From Dipodascopsis uninucleata var. uninucleata (lineage: Eukaryota > Ascomycota > Lipomycetes > Lipomycetales > Lipomycetaceae), in the NCBI GenBank assembly GCA_030568195.1, contig JAJLTO010000006.1, positions 1,164,314 to 1,228,313 of the forward strand: 64,000 nucleotides of DNA, given 5' to 3'. Below the pieces are notes generated by a model. That model saw only the letters and a list, made by a program, of their open reading frames with translations, had not been told where the DNA came from and did not search any database. Below are positions 33,299 through 43,670 of the stretch, piece after piece; positions within the stretch are counted from its first letter, which is position 1; each line of letters begins with the position of its first letter. The translations under genes and the position numbers were made by a program.

Positions 33299-34403
33299 CT
33301 ATTTGGCGAGAGCCTGACTGATGATATCACGGGTGAAGCCATCATACTTAACGAAAGTTGCAATTGCATCTTTGATACGGAATGTAGCCACCTTGTTCTC
33401 AGCAATGGCCTTGTCCAGCTTGGCTTGGTCGTTCATGAAGCTATCTTTTGGAGGAGCATCCTTGATGTCAACAACAGCGGGGATGCGTGGCTTAAAATCA
33501 GCAGGGGCAGGTGTGCCAGCCAGCTTCTCAAGACATGGAAGTGGGATGGTCATCTCGTCAATACCAGTGAGACCAACTGTGACATCAAGACCGATCATTG
33601 CAGCGGCAACGTTGCGTGTCTTAATACCATAAGCTCTGTAATAGTTGTGAATATCACGAGTGAGGGCCCATCCGTAGTTCTCTTCCAAATCATCATACTC
33701 CTTTAGCAAAGAGGTGTCAATGTTTGCAGCTAATTCGTCGACGTAGGTCGAAATGGCCACGCAACCAGCTTCAGCAGCAGCGATGCCTTGAGCAAGAGAG
33801 TGAACCATAGTTCCAAGCGTCTTGATTCCCTTGGTCTTCAGAATGGTAGCGGCAGTGAGAGCCTGGAAAGTAGATGGGACCTTAATGATGACTTTCTCGG
33901 TAGGAACACCTAGATCATTGTAGGCCTTGATAAAGCCCTGAGCGGACGCCACCGTCTTTTCAGTGTCATATGCAAAAGCCGGATTAGTCTGAGACAAGCA
34001 GCAGCCTTTGATCAGTTTGAGCATATCACGACCAAGGATAGCAGCAGCATAATAAATCACCTGATCAATGAAGTCTTCGTCTTCTTCAGAGTGACCAAAC
34101 TCTTTAGCGAAGCCGATAGCATCGTTAACAAGCGATGGTTGCTTATTAAACATATACCAAATGTGGAACTGGTTGGAGGTAGCATTCTCGAAGTAACCAG
34201 CTGGCTTAATAGAGAGAGCACCTGTTAATATTTAAAATTTTCGTATTAGCGTGCTACTTCAAATAGCCTCGAGCTCAATCGCACGGCGTAATTCCTCCAA
34301 GAGAAGTAGTGGACAAAAATTTCTCACCTTCAGGCCACATTGAATCCACGCTGATAGTGGTGTACTCGGCAACAGCATCCAGAAGAGTCTTAGTGATTGT
34401 CAT
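33299..34403 (-). CDS. Transaldolase, two exons
   Basis: Class I aldolase of the pentose phosphate pathway, moving a dihydroxyacetone unit between sugar phosphates in the cytosol. Exons on the minus strand are 34403-34328 and 34221-33299; the 106-nt intron runs from GTGAGA to CAG and splits codon G|GT. The spliced protein is 332 residues. The Schiff-base Lys is K139 in IIKVPST, followed by a TAATILKTKGIKTLGTMV strand; ATSNQ at 39-43 takes the place of the TTNPS of classical Tal1. It therefore belongs to the second fungal transaldolase type rather than the Tal1 orthologue. A CAA/AAT triplet repeat occupies the leader directly upstream. It faces the sugar transporter across a 566-bp divergent promoter. 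Confidence 0.9.
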
Positions 34404-34969
34404 TTTAAGCTGTTATTATTATTATTATTATTATTATTGTTGTTGTTGTTGCTGTTATGTGCGAGCTACGACGATGAAATACAATCATTCATCTGGGATA
34501 GACTGCTGCATTTATAACAGTTTATGCGATCATCCCACGCCAAAACTATCTTATAATTCTGTGTTCTGCGCTAGGCACCCTCCAGGCCATCTGTGGAACA
34601 CGAGACCATGATATTTGTGTGTAAATATAATTATGTGTACTGGTCGCGATGAACGATCCGGTATGGGGTTAAAGTTTAAATTAAGGTTGAATTTCGCAAA
34701 GAGCTGCATATATGGCTTGGTTTACGAGCTATATTCAGGGACTCGGATAAATACCTAGAATAGGTATATTACCAATTCTAGCTGTCCCGGTAAGTGTGGG
34801 GTTCATAAAACAACTATGCTACTCGCTTTACGCTTCGTATACGGACTTGCCACTATGATGATGTTCTAAACACCCCGCGTTACCCCACAGGGCCTGCTCG
34901 TCTACAGCAAGTTTGTTTATGACTTCGGTTCGCGATCTTGATAGCTGAAACAGCTATATAAAGCTCACC
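34404..34969. promoter_or_regulatory. Shared divergent promoter of transaldolase and sugar transporter
   Basis: 566 bp. It contains three Mig1/CreA-like SYGGGG sites: GTGGGG at 34796-34801, CCCCGC at 34873-34878 and CCCCAC at 34883-34888. It also contains two related elements, CCGGTATGGGGTT at 34658-34670 and CCGGTAAGTGTGGGGTT at 34787-34803. The second type includes a CCG/CGG core of the sort bound by Zn2Cys6 proteins, and such a regulator is encoded 2 kb away. Glucose repression plus induction by the cluster regulator is a reasonable reading. Confidence 0.5.
34412..34456 (-). repeat. CAA/AAT triplet repeat in the transaldolase leader
   Basis: On the gene strand this reads AAC/CAA units followed by about nine AAT units, ending about 10 nt before the transaldolase ATG. 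It is a microsatellite in what must be the 5' UTR, making the leader long, G-poor and unstructured. Confidence 0.8.
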
Positions 34970-36804
34970 ATGAATCCTGAGAAAGATTCAGTTTCGCACA
35001 GTTCATTGTCTTGTTCTAACAAATTACAAGCACTACATTCGCAGGTTATTCCAGCAAAAATGGCCGGATCACGCAAATATATTGGTGGCTCTGGTGCACG
35101 TCTTAACTTCTTTCTTTCTCTGGCAGCATGCACTGTGCTTGCGTTTTATGGCTATGATCAGGGTGTATTTGGCGGTGTCATTATCGGCAAGCCATTTCTC
35201 TCGCAGTTCAACAATCCTGATGACAATACTGTCTCAACAATGACTTCCGTTTACAATGTGAGTTTATTCAATATGCCTTTCGCGCAGAAGGCAGATTGCA
35301 AGTGAACTTCTGTTCCTGCTGTATAGCTTAAATACTAATGTTTCTTATAGCTTGGCTGTTTTGGTGGTGCAGTGTCTACAATTTTTGTTGGTGATCGCCT
35401 TGGACGTCCCCGTACACTTATGACTGGCACTACATGGATGTAAGTATTAAAACTTGTCATACTCATCTGTTTCGTCGCATTTAAGTTAATGCGTGAATAT
35501 GCTGACCTGAAATCATTTTCAATAGCCTTATTGGTGCTATTATCCAGGCAAGCGCATTCTCGCGTGGTCAACTTTATGTTGGACGTGTTGTTGCTGGCGT
35601 GGGTACTGGTATGAACACCTCTACAGCAGGAATATATCAGAGTGAAACAGCAAAATTCAGTTCCCGAGGTCAGCTGGTTGTACTCCAAATGGCTATGTGT
35701 ATATTTGGATTTATGTTATCCAACTGGCTCACATTTGGTTTCTCGTACATCGATGGCCCAATTGCATGGCGTTTCCCTCTTGCGTTCCAAGTCGTTTTCT
35801 GTGCTGTCATTTACGTGATCTGTCCGTTCCTTCCCGAGTCCCCCCGTCTACTAATTCGAAAAGGGCGTAATGAGGAGGCTCTAGATGTTTTGGCGAGATT
35901 GGCTGGTGAAAATATTTCTACGGATGATGAGGAAGTTCGGAACTTATATACTACCATTGTTGCCACCTTCGAGATGGAAAAAGCCCATGCTATCACCTGG
36001 ATCGATATGCTCAAGGGAAGAGCTCCATTTGGCGCTGTTAGACGTATGATTCTTGGATGTGGTATGCAAGCCATGAATCAACTTTCTGGTATTAATATTA
36101 CCTCTTATTACTTTGCATATGTGCTTATCCATGCAGTTAAGGTCTCTGAACAGCTCTCTCGAATTTTGTCATGCGCAGGCTCTGTGAATTATCTTGTCTT
36201 TTCTCTTGTTTCTTACTGGACTATTGAGCGTTTTGGTAGACGTCGTATGATGATATTTTCTTCTGCTGGCATCTGTACATGCTTCATTATTATCACTATT
36301 GCCCTCTCGTTCATGGACAAAGGTCATGATGACCATTCTCTCGGTATAGTGGCAATTTTCTTTTTCTTTTTATTTTTCTCGTTCTTCGCTGTCGGATGTC
36401 TTGGAGTTCCATGGCTTTATCCAACTGAGATTAATACTCTCGAACTTCGAACAAAGGGTGCAGCTATTGCTACCGCTACCAACTGGATCATGAACTACAT
36501 GGTCGTTCAGGTTACACCTCCAGGAGTTGCCAATCTTGGCTGGCGATTCTGGATTGTCTGGATTGTTATCTCTGGAAGTTTTGTTGTCGTCACTTTCTTA
36601 TTCTATCCAGAGACGTCTCACCGTACTTTAGAAGACATTGACCTTCTGTTCAGTACTAGACCTGGTATCTTCATCTTTAATAACAAGTTGGCTACGCAAT
36701 TGGCGCGACCAGCTGAGTTTATTGAAAGGGAATCACAGCAAGCGGCTGAAATTGAGGCTTCTTATCTTGATAAAGAAAAAGTTCTGCACAGTGAGGCTGT
36801 TTAA
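34970..36804 (+). CDS. MFS sugar transporter (SP family), three exons
   Basis: Plasma-membrane sugar or polyol permease of 551 residues. Exons are 34970-35257, 35351-35439 and 35526-36804. Introns of 93 and 86 nt have donors GTGAGT and GTAAGT and acceptors TAG, and the frame joins as N|L and AT|C. Family signatures are GYDQGVFGGV in helix 1, GDRLGRPRT between helices 2 and 3 (formed across exon 2), PESPRLLIRKGR after helix 6, NQLSGINITSYYFAYV in helix 7 and PWLYPTEI in helix 10. Twelve hydrophobic segments are present. The substrate cannot be read from the sequence; its position opposite transaldolase and near a polyol dehydrogenase suggests a pentose, hexose or polyol. Confidence 0.93.
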
Positions 36805-37017
36805 AAAATTTATTATATCCATTTGAATATTGAAATTACGTTTATTATTACAGAGTAAATGATCCTGATCTTATAAGTTAGTTTAGTAGATATGCTCGAA
36901 TTTCCTAGTTAAGATTTTCCTTTGAATGTTTCCCATGCATATCCAAACGTCATACGAAAAAAAAAAAACATAATAACAAAGATAAATAACAGGAAACCAT
37001 GAGAGCGTTAAACATCG
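36805..37017. other. Short convergent spacer
   Basis: 213 bp between the 3' ends of the sugar transporter and the Zn2Cys6 gene, with an A-run at 36957-36968. Nothing else seen. Confidence 0.6.
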
Positions 37018-38974
37018 TTAATTTTGGTCAGTATCCCAGTCTCTTAAAAGATCTTCCTGAATGTATCGTGTTTCCCATCCACAACTATCCTGAACTCCTC
37101 GTAGAAGACGCAATATTACCATCCGTTTTAAAGGATCATCGGTCAGCTGCCCAGCTATATAAAAAAATACAGGTTAGCAATGACCCATATTTCCAGCTCA
37201 TAGAAAACATACCCGCATGCAAGCAGTGAATTGACAATAATGAAGCAGGTTCGTCTTCGCAGCAAAGACTTATACCAATGATTCGATCACAATCCTCAGC
37301 ATAAGTTTGTTTTAGCACTCGGCAATGCTGAATAATATTTACATTTTTTGGTGGTGGCTTTTTCAGTGCAAGCATAAGCTTTGCTGAATGGTAAACTTGC
37401 AATGATAAACCGGCTTCAGCAGGGTGGTAGAAATATCGAGTGATACCGTCCTCATAGCCACTGGCAATCCAGAGTGGTTCAAATCTTTTGTCAAGCTTTG
37501 ACCGCCATAATTCTAAACAGTCTTCGAGTTCTTCCGCTCCCATCACCATAGCCTGATAGTCATCACCTCGTTGCGCGCAATAGTTGGTCACGAGGCCCCA
37601 CAAATATATTAAATTGTTTGCAGCCGTGCCTACAGTCCATTCCACCTCATCTGCCCATCTGTTAATATCAACAAGCCAAAGGGGAGGATTAAAGTCCAAT
37701 GAGCTCCCAAGAAGCATTGAATTGACCACATTTTGTCTCGCATAACTCCAAAACGCAGTTTTAAGGGCACCAATTGAATGACTGTTGACGCCTAGCGATA
37801 TCGCCTGGGATGTGGCTCCTCTTAAGTGACGTCGCCAATCTACTGCCGCAGGTTCTAGCATCTCATAAGCCGAGAGAACAACGGTTGCAATGAATGCAGC
37901 GGCGGAGGACTCTGGTGTGGTACTCGTTAACGCTTGCCTTACAGCTTTAAGTGTCTCGTCATAATATTGTACGCAAATTTTGAAGTCATAATTTGACGAA
38001 GTTAATGCAAGCTGCTTCGCAGATATTGCAAGTACAGCTTTCATTATGGTTTGGTGGTAGAATGCCATTCTTATTACATCTCTTTGGAAACACTTATCAT
38101 CATCAAAAAGATCAAACTATAGAAAGTTAACATAAACAATTTGTGACTAAGTAACAGATCAACTTACCCATGGTCCAATGCGCTTCGTGAAATTTTGCAA
38201 TAATTTGTATTCATCATGATTGATATTTATGACCATACCCGTAATCTGACAGAAGTTGAATTCCGGACCAAAGGACTGCAGTCGAAAACCTTCAGATTGT
38301 TCAGAATTATTAGAAGACTCATCCAGCAAGTTTGATATCGCTACTCGAGAACTGGAAGTGCCAATATCATGTTCACTATGGGACCGCCATTGCGAGTCTG
38401 GTGATTCTGACTCACTTGCACCAGAAATTTCCATCACAGGTTCTGCAGGAGCTGTAACATAAGCAGTAGGAGAAAGCGTGGTAGATGCTATGGCTGCCTC
38501 CGGCAAAGATGTGACATCTTCAATAGCATTATAGTCCTCCATTGACAAAGGCACAACTCGTAGGGGCTCTTGGGTCGGTGTATGATCATCTTTGTCGGTG
38601 GTAGTATGCTGTAACAGCCGTTCCTGGTGGTCGCCTTCATCTTCATGGCCACTAATATTAACTACATCACCTGAATATGATGTGGTGGTTCTGAAATAGT
38701 AATCTGACGAGTGATAGGTACAGGTACGCTTAGCTTTGGTACACTTGTTGCATTTTGGTTTTTTCTCATCGCATTTGAGATGCCGACGCTTGCAAGTTAT
38801 ACTGTTTGACTTGGTTACCATTCATTTACAACAATACAATATTCCTGTTTCTCTATTTAATACTTACCATCCTGTTCGTACCCTGATTATTCTAGATGAT
38901 TTTATAGAGTTGCGAACAACGGCTTGAAACGTCGTCATCAAAGGAGCCCTCTCAGACACTGCCGTTGAAGACAT
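37018..38974 (-). CDS. Zn2Cys6 transcription factor, four exons
   Basis: 593-residue fungal regulator, probably of the surrounding sugar/polyol genes. Exons on the minus strand are 38974-38868, 38801-38168, 38116-37213 and 37154-37018. Introns of 66, 51 and 58 nt have donors GTAAGT, GTAAGT and GTATGT; the last has an obvious GCTAAC branch and ATATAG acceptor. Intron 1 splits the codon of the first zinc cysteine (TG|T); only after splicing does the cluster become complete: RVRTGCITCKRRHLKC, then CNKC and CTY, spacing C-X2-C-X6-C-X6-C-X2-C-X6-C. The rest is a Ser/Thr/acidic linker and a helical effector region with typical fungal-TF features (MLEPAAVDWRRHLRGA). The spliced end reads DWDTDQN. 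Target genes are inferred from position only. Confidence 0.88.
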
Positions 38975-39339
38975 GTCGCAAGCTGATACAGCTTCTAACT
39001 TCTACGTAATAAAACAAATATAATGAATAATAAAGTCTACTCTACTGCAAATTTTGATTGAAAAATTTGGGAATCATCGTCATTCCCCACATAAAATTGA
39101 ATGGCGTTCCATGAAATCTGGCTTATGACCAAAATATGAAGCTTGCGGGGTTAGCTTCACTTTGGTATGAAACCTAATTGGGTAGTGTAGTCAACTAACC
39201 CTAATTTAGTAAGAAATGTCATGTTAATGACTAATATATTATCTACTCTCTATTGGTGCTTGGACAGCATGATTCTATCTCCGCTCGTAGTTATCTATTG
39301 CTACATATAATGTATAATATGTTTATACTCCGCACGCTA
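38975..39339. other. Regulator promoter and DHA kinase 3' flank
   Basis: 365 bp. GCGGGGTT at 39145-39152, about 170 bp upstream of the regulator ATG, resembles the elements upstream of the sugar transporter and xylitol dehydrogenase. Otherwise AT-rich. Confidence 0.5.
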
Positions 39340-41094
39340 TTAAAGAGTGGATAAGAAACCTTCTAGTATGGCAACTACACCTAAAGCACCAGGATCTGGG
39401 AGTCCTCCTTCGTTATCAAAGTTGGTGATTGCGGATTGCGCAACGTACGAAGCTCTGCCAAACTTTGCTTGCAGCTTTCTTGTGGCCTCGAATCCCATCT
39501 TGGCAGAATCGACAGCAATATTGAAGTCCTTTGTTTCTACTAGAGTTGTCACGAATGGAGCCAAAGCGTCAATTAGTGTACGGTCGCCAGGTCGTGCCCT
39601 AGTGTAGCGGTAAAGTGTATCAAGAGCAAACTTCAGGCATTTAGCCAGTGTAGCGATGTCTAGAGTACCATTTTCTGCTGTATTTCCAAGAGCTTGTGCA
39701 AGAGCAGAGAGGAAAATGGCATAAATACCTCCCGAAGTACCGCCCATGCAGTCCTCTACAATGTCTACAATTTCAAGCGCCAGCTGCACGGCATTGTCGA
39801 GGTGAAGAGTTCTGTTTTCAAGAGCACTGAGTATACCACTGGATCCATTCAGCAGAGTTTCGCCACAATCACCATCACCAGCAACAGTATCGTAAAGAGT
39901 TATTTTAGGCTCATATTTGACAATACTGTTCCTTGCAGCAACTAGAAGGGCCCTTATCCTCTCTGGATCGGTCTTGAGCACAGGACCAGTTGACTCTTGT
40001 TGGATCTCCCGTCTTGGTTTGAACTTACAGCTGCTGCTGCCAGTCCACAAATTCTTTATGGTCCAACCAGGGGCGAGAGTTGGAGCATCTATGTACTCCA
40101 AGATTGAAGGTTCCCCAGCTTTAGTCAAATTCAAGAGAGTGAGAGAAAATCCTGGGCCGTCGAGCGCAGTAGTAAATGTTCCAGAGAATATGCGAACAAG
40201 GTTCAGTCCATATACCTCATTTAATCTTGATGCGGCAACTTGGACGAATGATCCAAGCTCAAGATTGCTGATACCACCAAGATTATTAACTAGAAGAATA
40301 ACATCATCTGACTTACTGAATGAGACAAATGATCTCTCAGGGTCTTCGCCAGATACGAGGATAGATAGGAGTTTCTCAACTAAACCTTCTCTCGTAGGTA
40401 ATGGAGACACTTTCTCAACACCAGGTTCATTGTGAATTCCCATTCCAATTTCTAATTCATCTGGACCAAGGGCTAGCTGCTGAGTTGGATCACGCCCAGG
40501 AACAGTGCAATGGTCCAAACTAGCACCGATAGTGGCGATATTCTCAGTAACGGCTGTAGCTAGAACCTCGATTTCTGGAAGTGATAACCCAGCCTCAGCG
40601 GCGGCACCGACCGTTTTATGTACCAAGACTGTTCCAGCAAGACCGCGCCGACCGACCAAGCCGCCCTTTGTCTTTCCAACAGACACGTCATCACCAACAG
40701 TAACCAAGGACACATTCTTACCCTTGGCTTTGAGCTTCTCAGCGGCCAGCCCGAAATGAAGGACGTCGCCGGTGTAGTTCTTTACGATGATAACAAATCC
40801 ATTCGTGCCATCGAATTGATTAACTGCAGAAATAATCTGCTTAGTTGAAGGAGAGGCGAATAAAGAACCACAGACTGCCACATCTAGCATCCCCTCGCCA
40901 ACAAAGCCAGCATGCGTAGGCTCATGGCCACTGCCTCCACCAGATATGACGATAACCTTGGCCTTTGGACTTTGGCGCAGTATTACTTTATCTTTTTCTA
41001 TCAAAGCAACCTTTGGATTGCTGGCTACCAGTCCTTTAAGTGAAGACACAACGATCTCATTAGGATCTGTAGCAAATGATTTAAACCGACTCAT
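39340..41094 (-). CDS. DAK1: Dihydroxyacetone kinase (single-chain, DhaK + DhaL)
   Basis: ATP-dependent kinase converting dihydroxyacetone to dihydroxyacetone phosphate in the cytosol; it detoxifies or assimilates DHA and glyceraldehyde. The 584-residue protein starts at the ATG at 41094; the frame runs about 29 codons further upstream but no ATG occurs there. The N-terminal DhaK domain (to about 335) has SGGGSGHEPTHAGFVG, KNYTGDVLHFGLAAEK and GMGIHNEPG, whose His is the residue that binds DHA covalently. The C-terminal DhaL domain (about 385-584) has the Mg-ATP site GDGDCG and the GGTSGG loop. Length matches yeast Dak1/Dak2. No intron. GTGGGG lies 269 bp upstream. It is the last gene of the presumed polyol cluster. 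Confidence 0.96.
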   Translation of the reverse strand: MSRFKSFATDPNEIVVSSLKGLVASNPKVALIEKDKVILRQSPKAKVIVISGGGSGHEPTHAGFVGEGMLDVAVCGSLFASPSTKQIISAVNQFDGTNGFVIIVKNYTGDVLHFGLAAEKLKAKGKNVSLVTVGDDVSVGKTKGGLVGRRGLAGTVLVHKTVGAAAEAGLSLPEIEVLATAVTENIATIGASLDHCTVPGRDPTQQLALGPDELEIGMGIHNEPGVEKVSPLPTREGLVEKLLSILVSGEDPERSFVSFSKSDDVILLVNNLGGISNLELGSFVQVAASRLNEVYGLNLVRIFSGTFTTALDGPGFSLTLLNLTKAGEPSILEYIDAPTLAPGWTIKNLWTGSSSCKFKPRREIQQESTGPVLKTDPERIRALLVAARNSIVKYEPKITLYDTVAGDGDCGETLLNGSSGILSALENRTLHLDNAVQLALEIVDIVEDCMGGTSGGIYAIFLSALAQALGNTAENGTLDIATLAKCLKFALDTLYRYTRARPGDRTLIDALAPFVTTLVETKDFNIAVDSAKMGFEATRKLQAKFGRASYVAQSAITNFDNEGGLPDPGALGVVAILEGFLSTL

Positions 41095-42077
41095 TATGAA
41101 TTTGTTATTTATTCGAGTTTTTGGGAAGATTGACAAGGTGACTATTTCTGCAAGTTGAAAAGAGAGCTTTCGCAGCAGCACAAAACCATCTAATAGCTCT
41201 TTAACGACTACGATTAAATTTTCTCAAAATATAGGCTGAGTGTCAAATTAGAATTTCGGAATCTGATTCTAATCTGTATTTCTTTGCTATACTACAATTT
41301 CTTCAAATTTTGTGTACTCCGTGCCTCTGCGAGCGGTCGTCTCGTCGTCGCATAGTACCTTTGTGGGGAAATAAACATGAGCCGCACTTATCCGATTTCC
41401 ATTTTGGGAATGCTTTCCGAAACATTCGCCTATATGACACATTATAATAGTCAATATGATCAAATCAAGGGATCTGAAATCTTACGTGGCGTGCCTCTTA
41501 AGAATAGTTTATTTTTCACGTTGGAATCGCCGAAACTCAAGCCATCGGCCTTATGGATCATTTATTGCTGTGATCTCCTTTGGAATCTGAAAGATTCGTT
41601 AGCCTGAGCAGCTGCCATCATGATTGTGAGAATCTATAAACGAACAACTCGGAGTCACCCGGGCTCTATTCTCGGCTTCATAGTTTTCTACAATTAAAAG
41701 CAGAGGAATGAGTAATATATTTGGTAAAGAATATATAAAAACTTCTATAGCGGATTATTAATTGTCCTTTTTGTTAAAAAATGTTCTCGTGCCACTTGTA
41801 AAGTGCAAATATCATGACTGCCAATAAGCATTGAATAACAATACCGCGTTATAAGGTATAACAAATCCTTAATTGCATAACACAGAATATAGAGTATGTA
41901 TAAGATTAGTAGATATTTCTATTCAATATATTAATAACTTTATCTTGAAACATAAATAAACAAAAGATTCTGTCCTCTCCTATAAAACACTACTGCACAA
42001 ATTATTTCGATTAACTAGTAGAAAGCATCCAGCGATCAATAGAACTCAAATTTCAAACTTTGAATCGATCAATCTTA
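41095..42077. other. DHA kinase promoter and LtrA-gene 3' flank
   Basis: Holds the kinase promoter with GTGGGG at 41363-41368. A 76-codon ATG frame on the + strand (41377-41607) has no recognisable feature and is not called a gene. Confidence 0.5.
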
Positions 42078-43670
42078 TCAACCCACGGTCTTCTCCTCAT
42101 CTACACTAAATCGATTATCTAAAGTATTTTGCAAACCAGGAGGAGGCATATCAGAACGATTCTGCCTATTTGTCTTGGTCGCGATTTTGCAGGCAGACTT
42201 TAGCTGCTTTCGTGGAGTACCAATGATAAGCTCATATACAAAGAGTATCACGAGAAGCATCATAGTAATACCAATGAGTCTGGTTGTGCTCATTTCTGCA
42301 AATGCCAAACATAAAACGATAATTCCGACTGGTATTCTGAGACCGACCCTTACAATTTGAGGAGCATAGTGTGTTTGAGGACTGTCAAGCGGCTTGTCTA
42401 AAAGAGCTAGAACAGTAAGGGCAATCATAACCACACAAATACCTCCGCAGAAGAAAAAAGCAACTGCATACATGCTGACTTCCTCTTCCTCTGAAGTCTC
42501 CCTTACAGTTAGCTCTTCGGTTCCACCACCCGTAGCCTCAGCATGATGTTTCGCTGTGGAAGTTTCTTTACTAGCAATTAGCTCACCAGCAGAGTCTGCC
42601 GTCAGAATCATAGAACCAATTAGTAAAAGATGGGCATAAAACCAGGTCGTAGCACTAAAAGCAGATCGTCGCAGGGCGTGGATTGCAGACTGACTTCCAT
42701 CTCCGTTAAAATAGAGCCACATAAATACATAGGATATCACGGCGACCATGATTGCTCGCCAAACGTAGACATGAATACCAGAACCAAGATCGCTATTCGA
42801 TACCACCTTAGCAAGAAACTCTCCAATAGCTATAATGTAAAAAGATCCATAACGATCAACTTCATGTTCGATATTGATAGCAGTAGAATACTCTAGAGAC
42901 AATACTTTCTTGATGTACGGGTGAAAAGACATTATAAATGACATCACATCCAAGAAATAAAGAGCAACTGACACGCCAATCTTCGCTCTTGTACGTACAA
43001 ATATAACGATAAGAAAAAGCAAACTAGTGATTGTCACCAATGTCCCATATAGACGCATTTGCAGTCTGTGTTGATGTACATATATCGAATAGACCCATAT
43101 CGATATAGCGAACGAAAGACGGCAGATAATGTAAGGAACAACAACCGCTGCAGCACTTTTCACATCGTCTAGAACATATTTAGAGCTATTTGTGAACACA
43201 ATCAATAAGCAGATAATCCATAAGATGTAGAGTCTCTGTGATAAATCATCATTAAAGTAGTAATTCATAAACTCCTTCACGTCTGCCCAGATAGTATAAG
43301 CGCCTTGAAAGAGGAGGACGTACTTCAAAAACGCAGCGGCGCTTGCATGGTCCGTTGCATCAGATGCCAGGATACTGACAATACCAACGTAAGTCAGATC
43401 AAAATAAAGCTCAATTTTACCTGATGAGCGTTCGCCACTCGTTCTATACAATACTCCATTATGGAAATAGTTCAGGGCATGTGGACGCATTAGCCATCGT
43501 GACTGCTTTGGTCTTTTGATATACACAACATTTATAGGACCATACTTCTGAACGAAGTCACTTTCTAATTCTTCTTCCTCATCATATGTTGGCTGCGGAT
43601 CCTCCACTTCAGCAACAGAATTCTGCTGTGTATTCGCGGTCTCTTGATTACTTATGCTAGCTTCAGTCAT
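42078..43670 (-). CDS. LtrA-family (low temperature requirement A) polytopic membrane protein
   Basis: 530 residues from the ATG at 43670. After a cytoplasmic head of about 90 residues comes the family signature: VELYFDLTYVG-like IELYFDLTYVGIVSILA, and later HEVDRYGSFYIIAIGEF. About ten hydrophobic segments follow, in pairs, with a Glu/Thr-rich loop at about 360-395. LtrA proteins were first named from Listeria; they are widespread in fungi but their biochemical role is not established. No intron. It lies between the polyol cluster and a long gene-free stretch, with no clear functional link to either. Confidence 0.85.
   Translation of the reverse strand: MTEASISNQETANTQQNSVAEVEDPQPTYDEEEELESDFVQKYGPINVVYIKRPKQSRWLMRPHALNYFHNGVLYRTSGERSSGKIELYFDLTYVGIVSILASDATDHASAAAFLKYVLLFQGAYTIWADVKEFMNYYFNDDLSQRLYILWIICLLIVFTNSSKYVLDDVKSAAAVVVPYIICRLSFAISIWVYSIYVHQHRLQMRLYGTLVTITSLLFLIVIFVRTRAKIGVSVALYFLDVMSFIMSFHPYIKKVLSLEYSTAINIEHEVDRYGSFYIIAIGEFLAKVVSNSDLGSGIHVYVWRAIMVAVISYVFMWLYFNGDGSQSAIHALRRSAFSATTWFYAHLLLIGSMILTADSAGELIASKETSTAKHHAEATGGGTEELTVRETSEEEEVSMYAVAFFFCGGICVVMIALTVLALLDKPLDSPQTHYAPQIVRVGLRIPVGIIVLCLAFAEMSTTRLIGITMMLLVILFVYELIIGTPRKQLKSACKIATKTNRQNRSDMPPPGLQNTLDNRFSVDEEKTVG

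Noticed and set aside
35258-35305. Read-through end of the sugar transporter's first exon
   Set aside because: Frame ends shortly after a GTGAGT donor; the spliced continuation restores the family sequence.
37136-37212. Alternative C terminus of the cluster regulator without intron 3
   Set aside because: GTATGT, GCTAAC and ATATAG are all present and splicing gives an open continuation of about 45 codons.
39145-39153. GGGGTTAGC, the S. cerevisiae OLE1 fatty-acid-response sequence
   Set aside because: It lies upstream of the cluster regulator, 34 kb from OLE1, and is better explained by the GYGGGGTT word shared in that cluster.
41377-41607. 76-codon ATG frame between DHA kinase and the LtrA gene
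   Set aside because: Has an ATG but no recognisable feature and no support from context; left as unproven.
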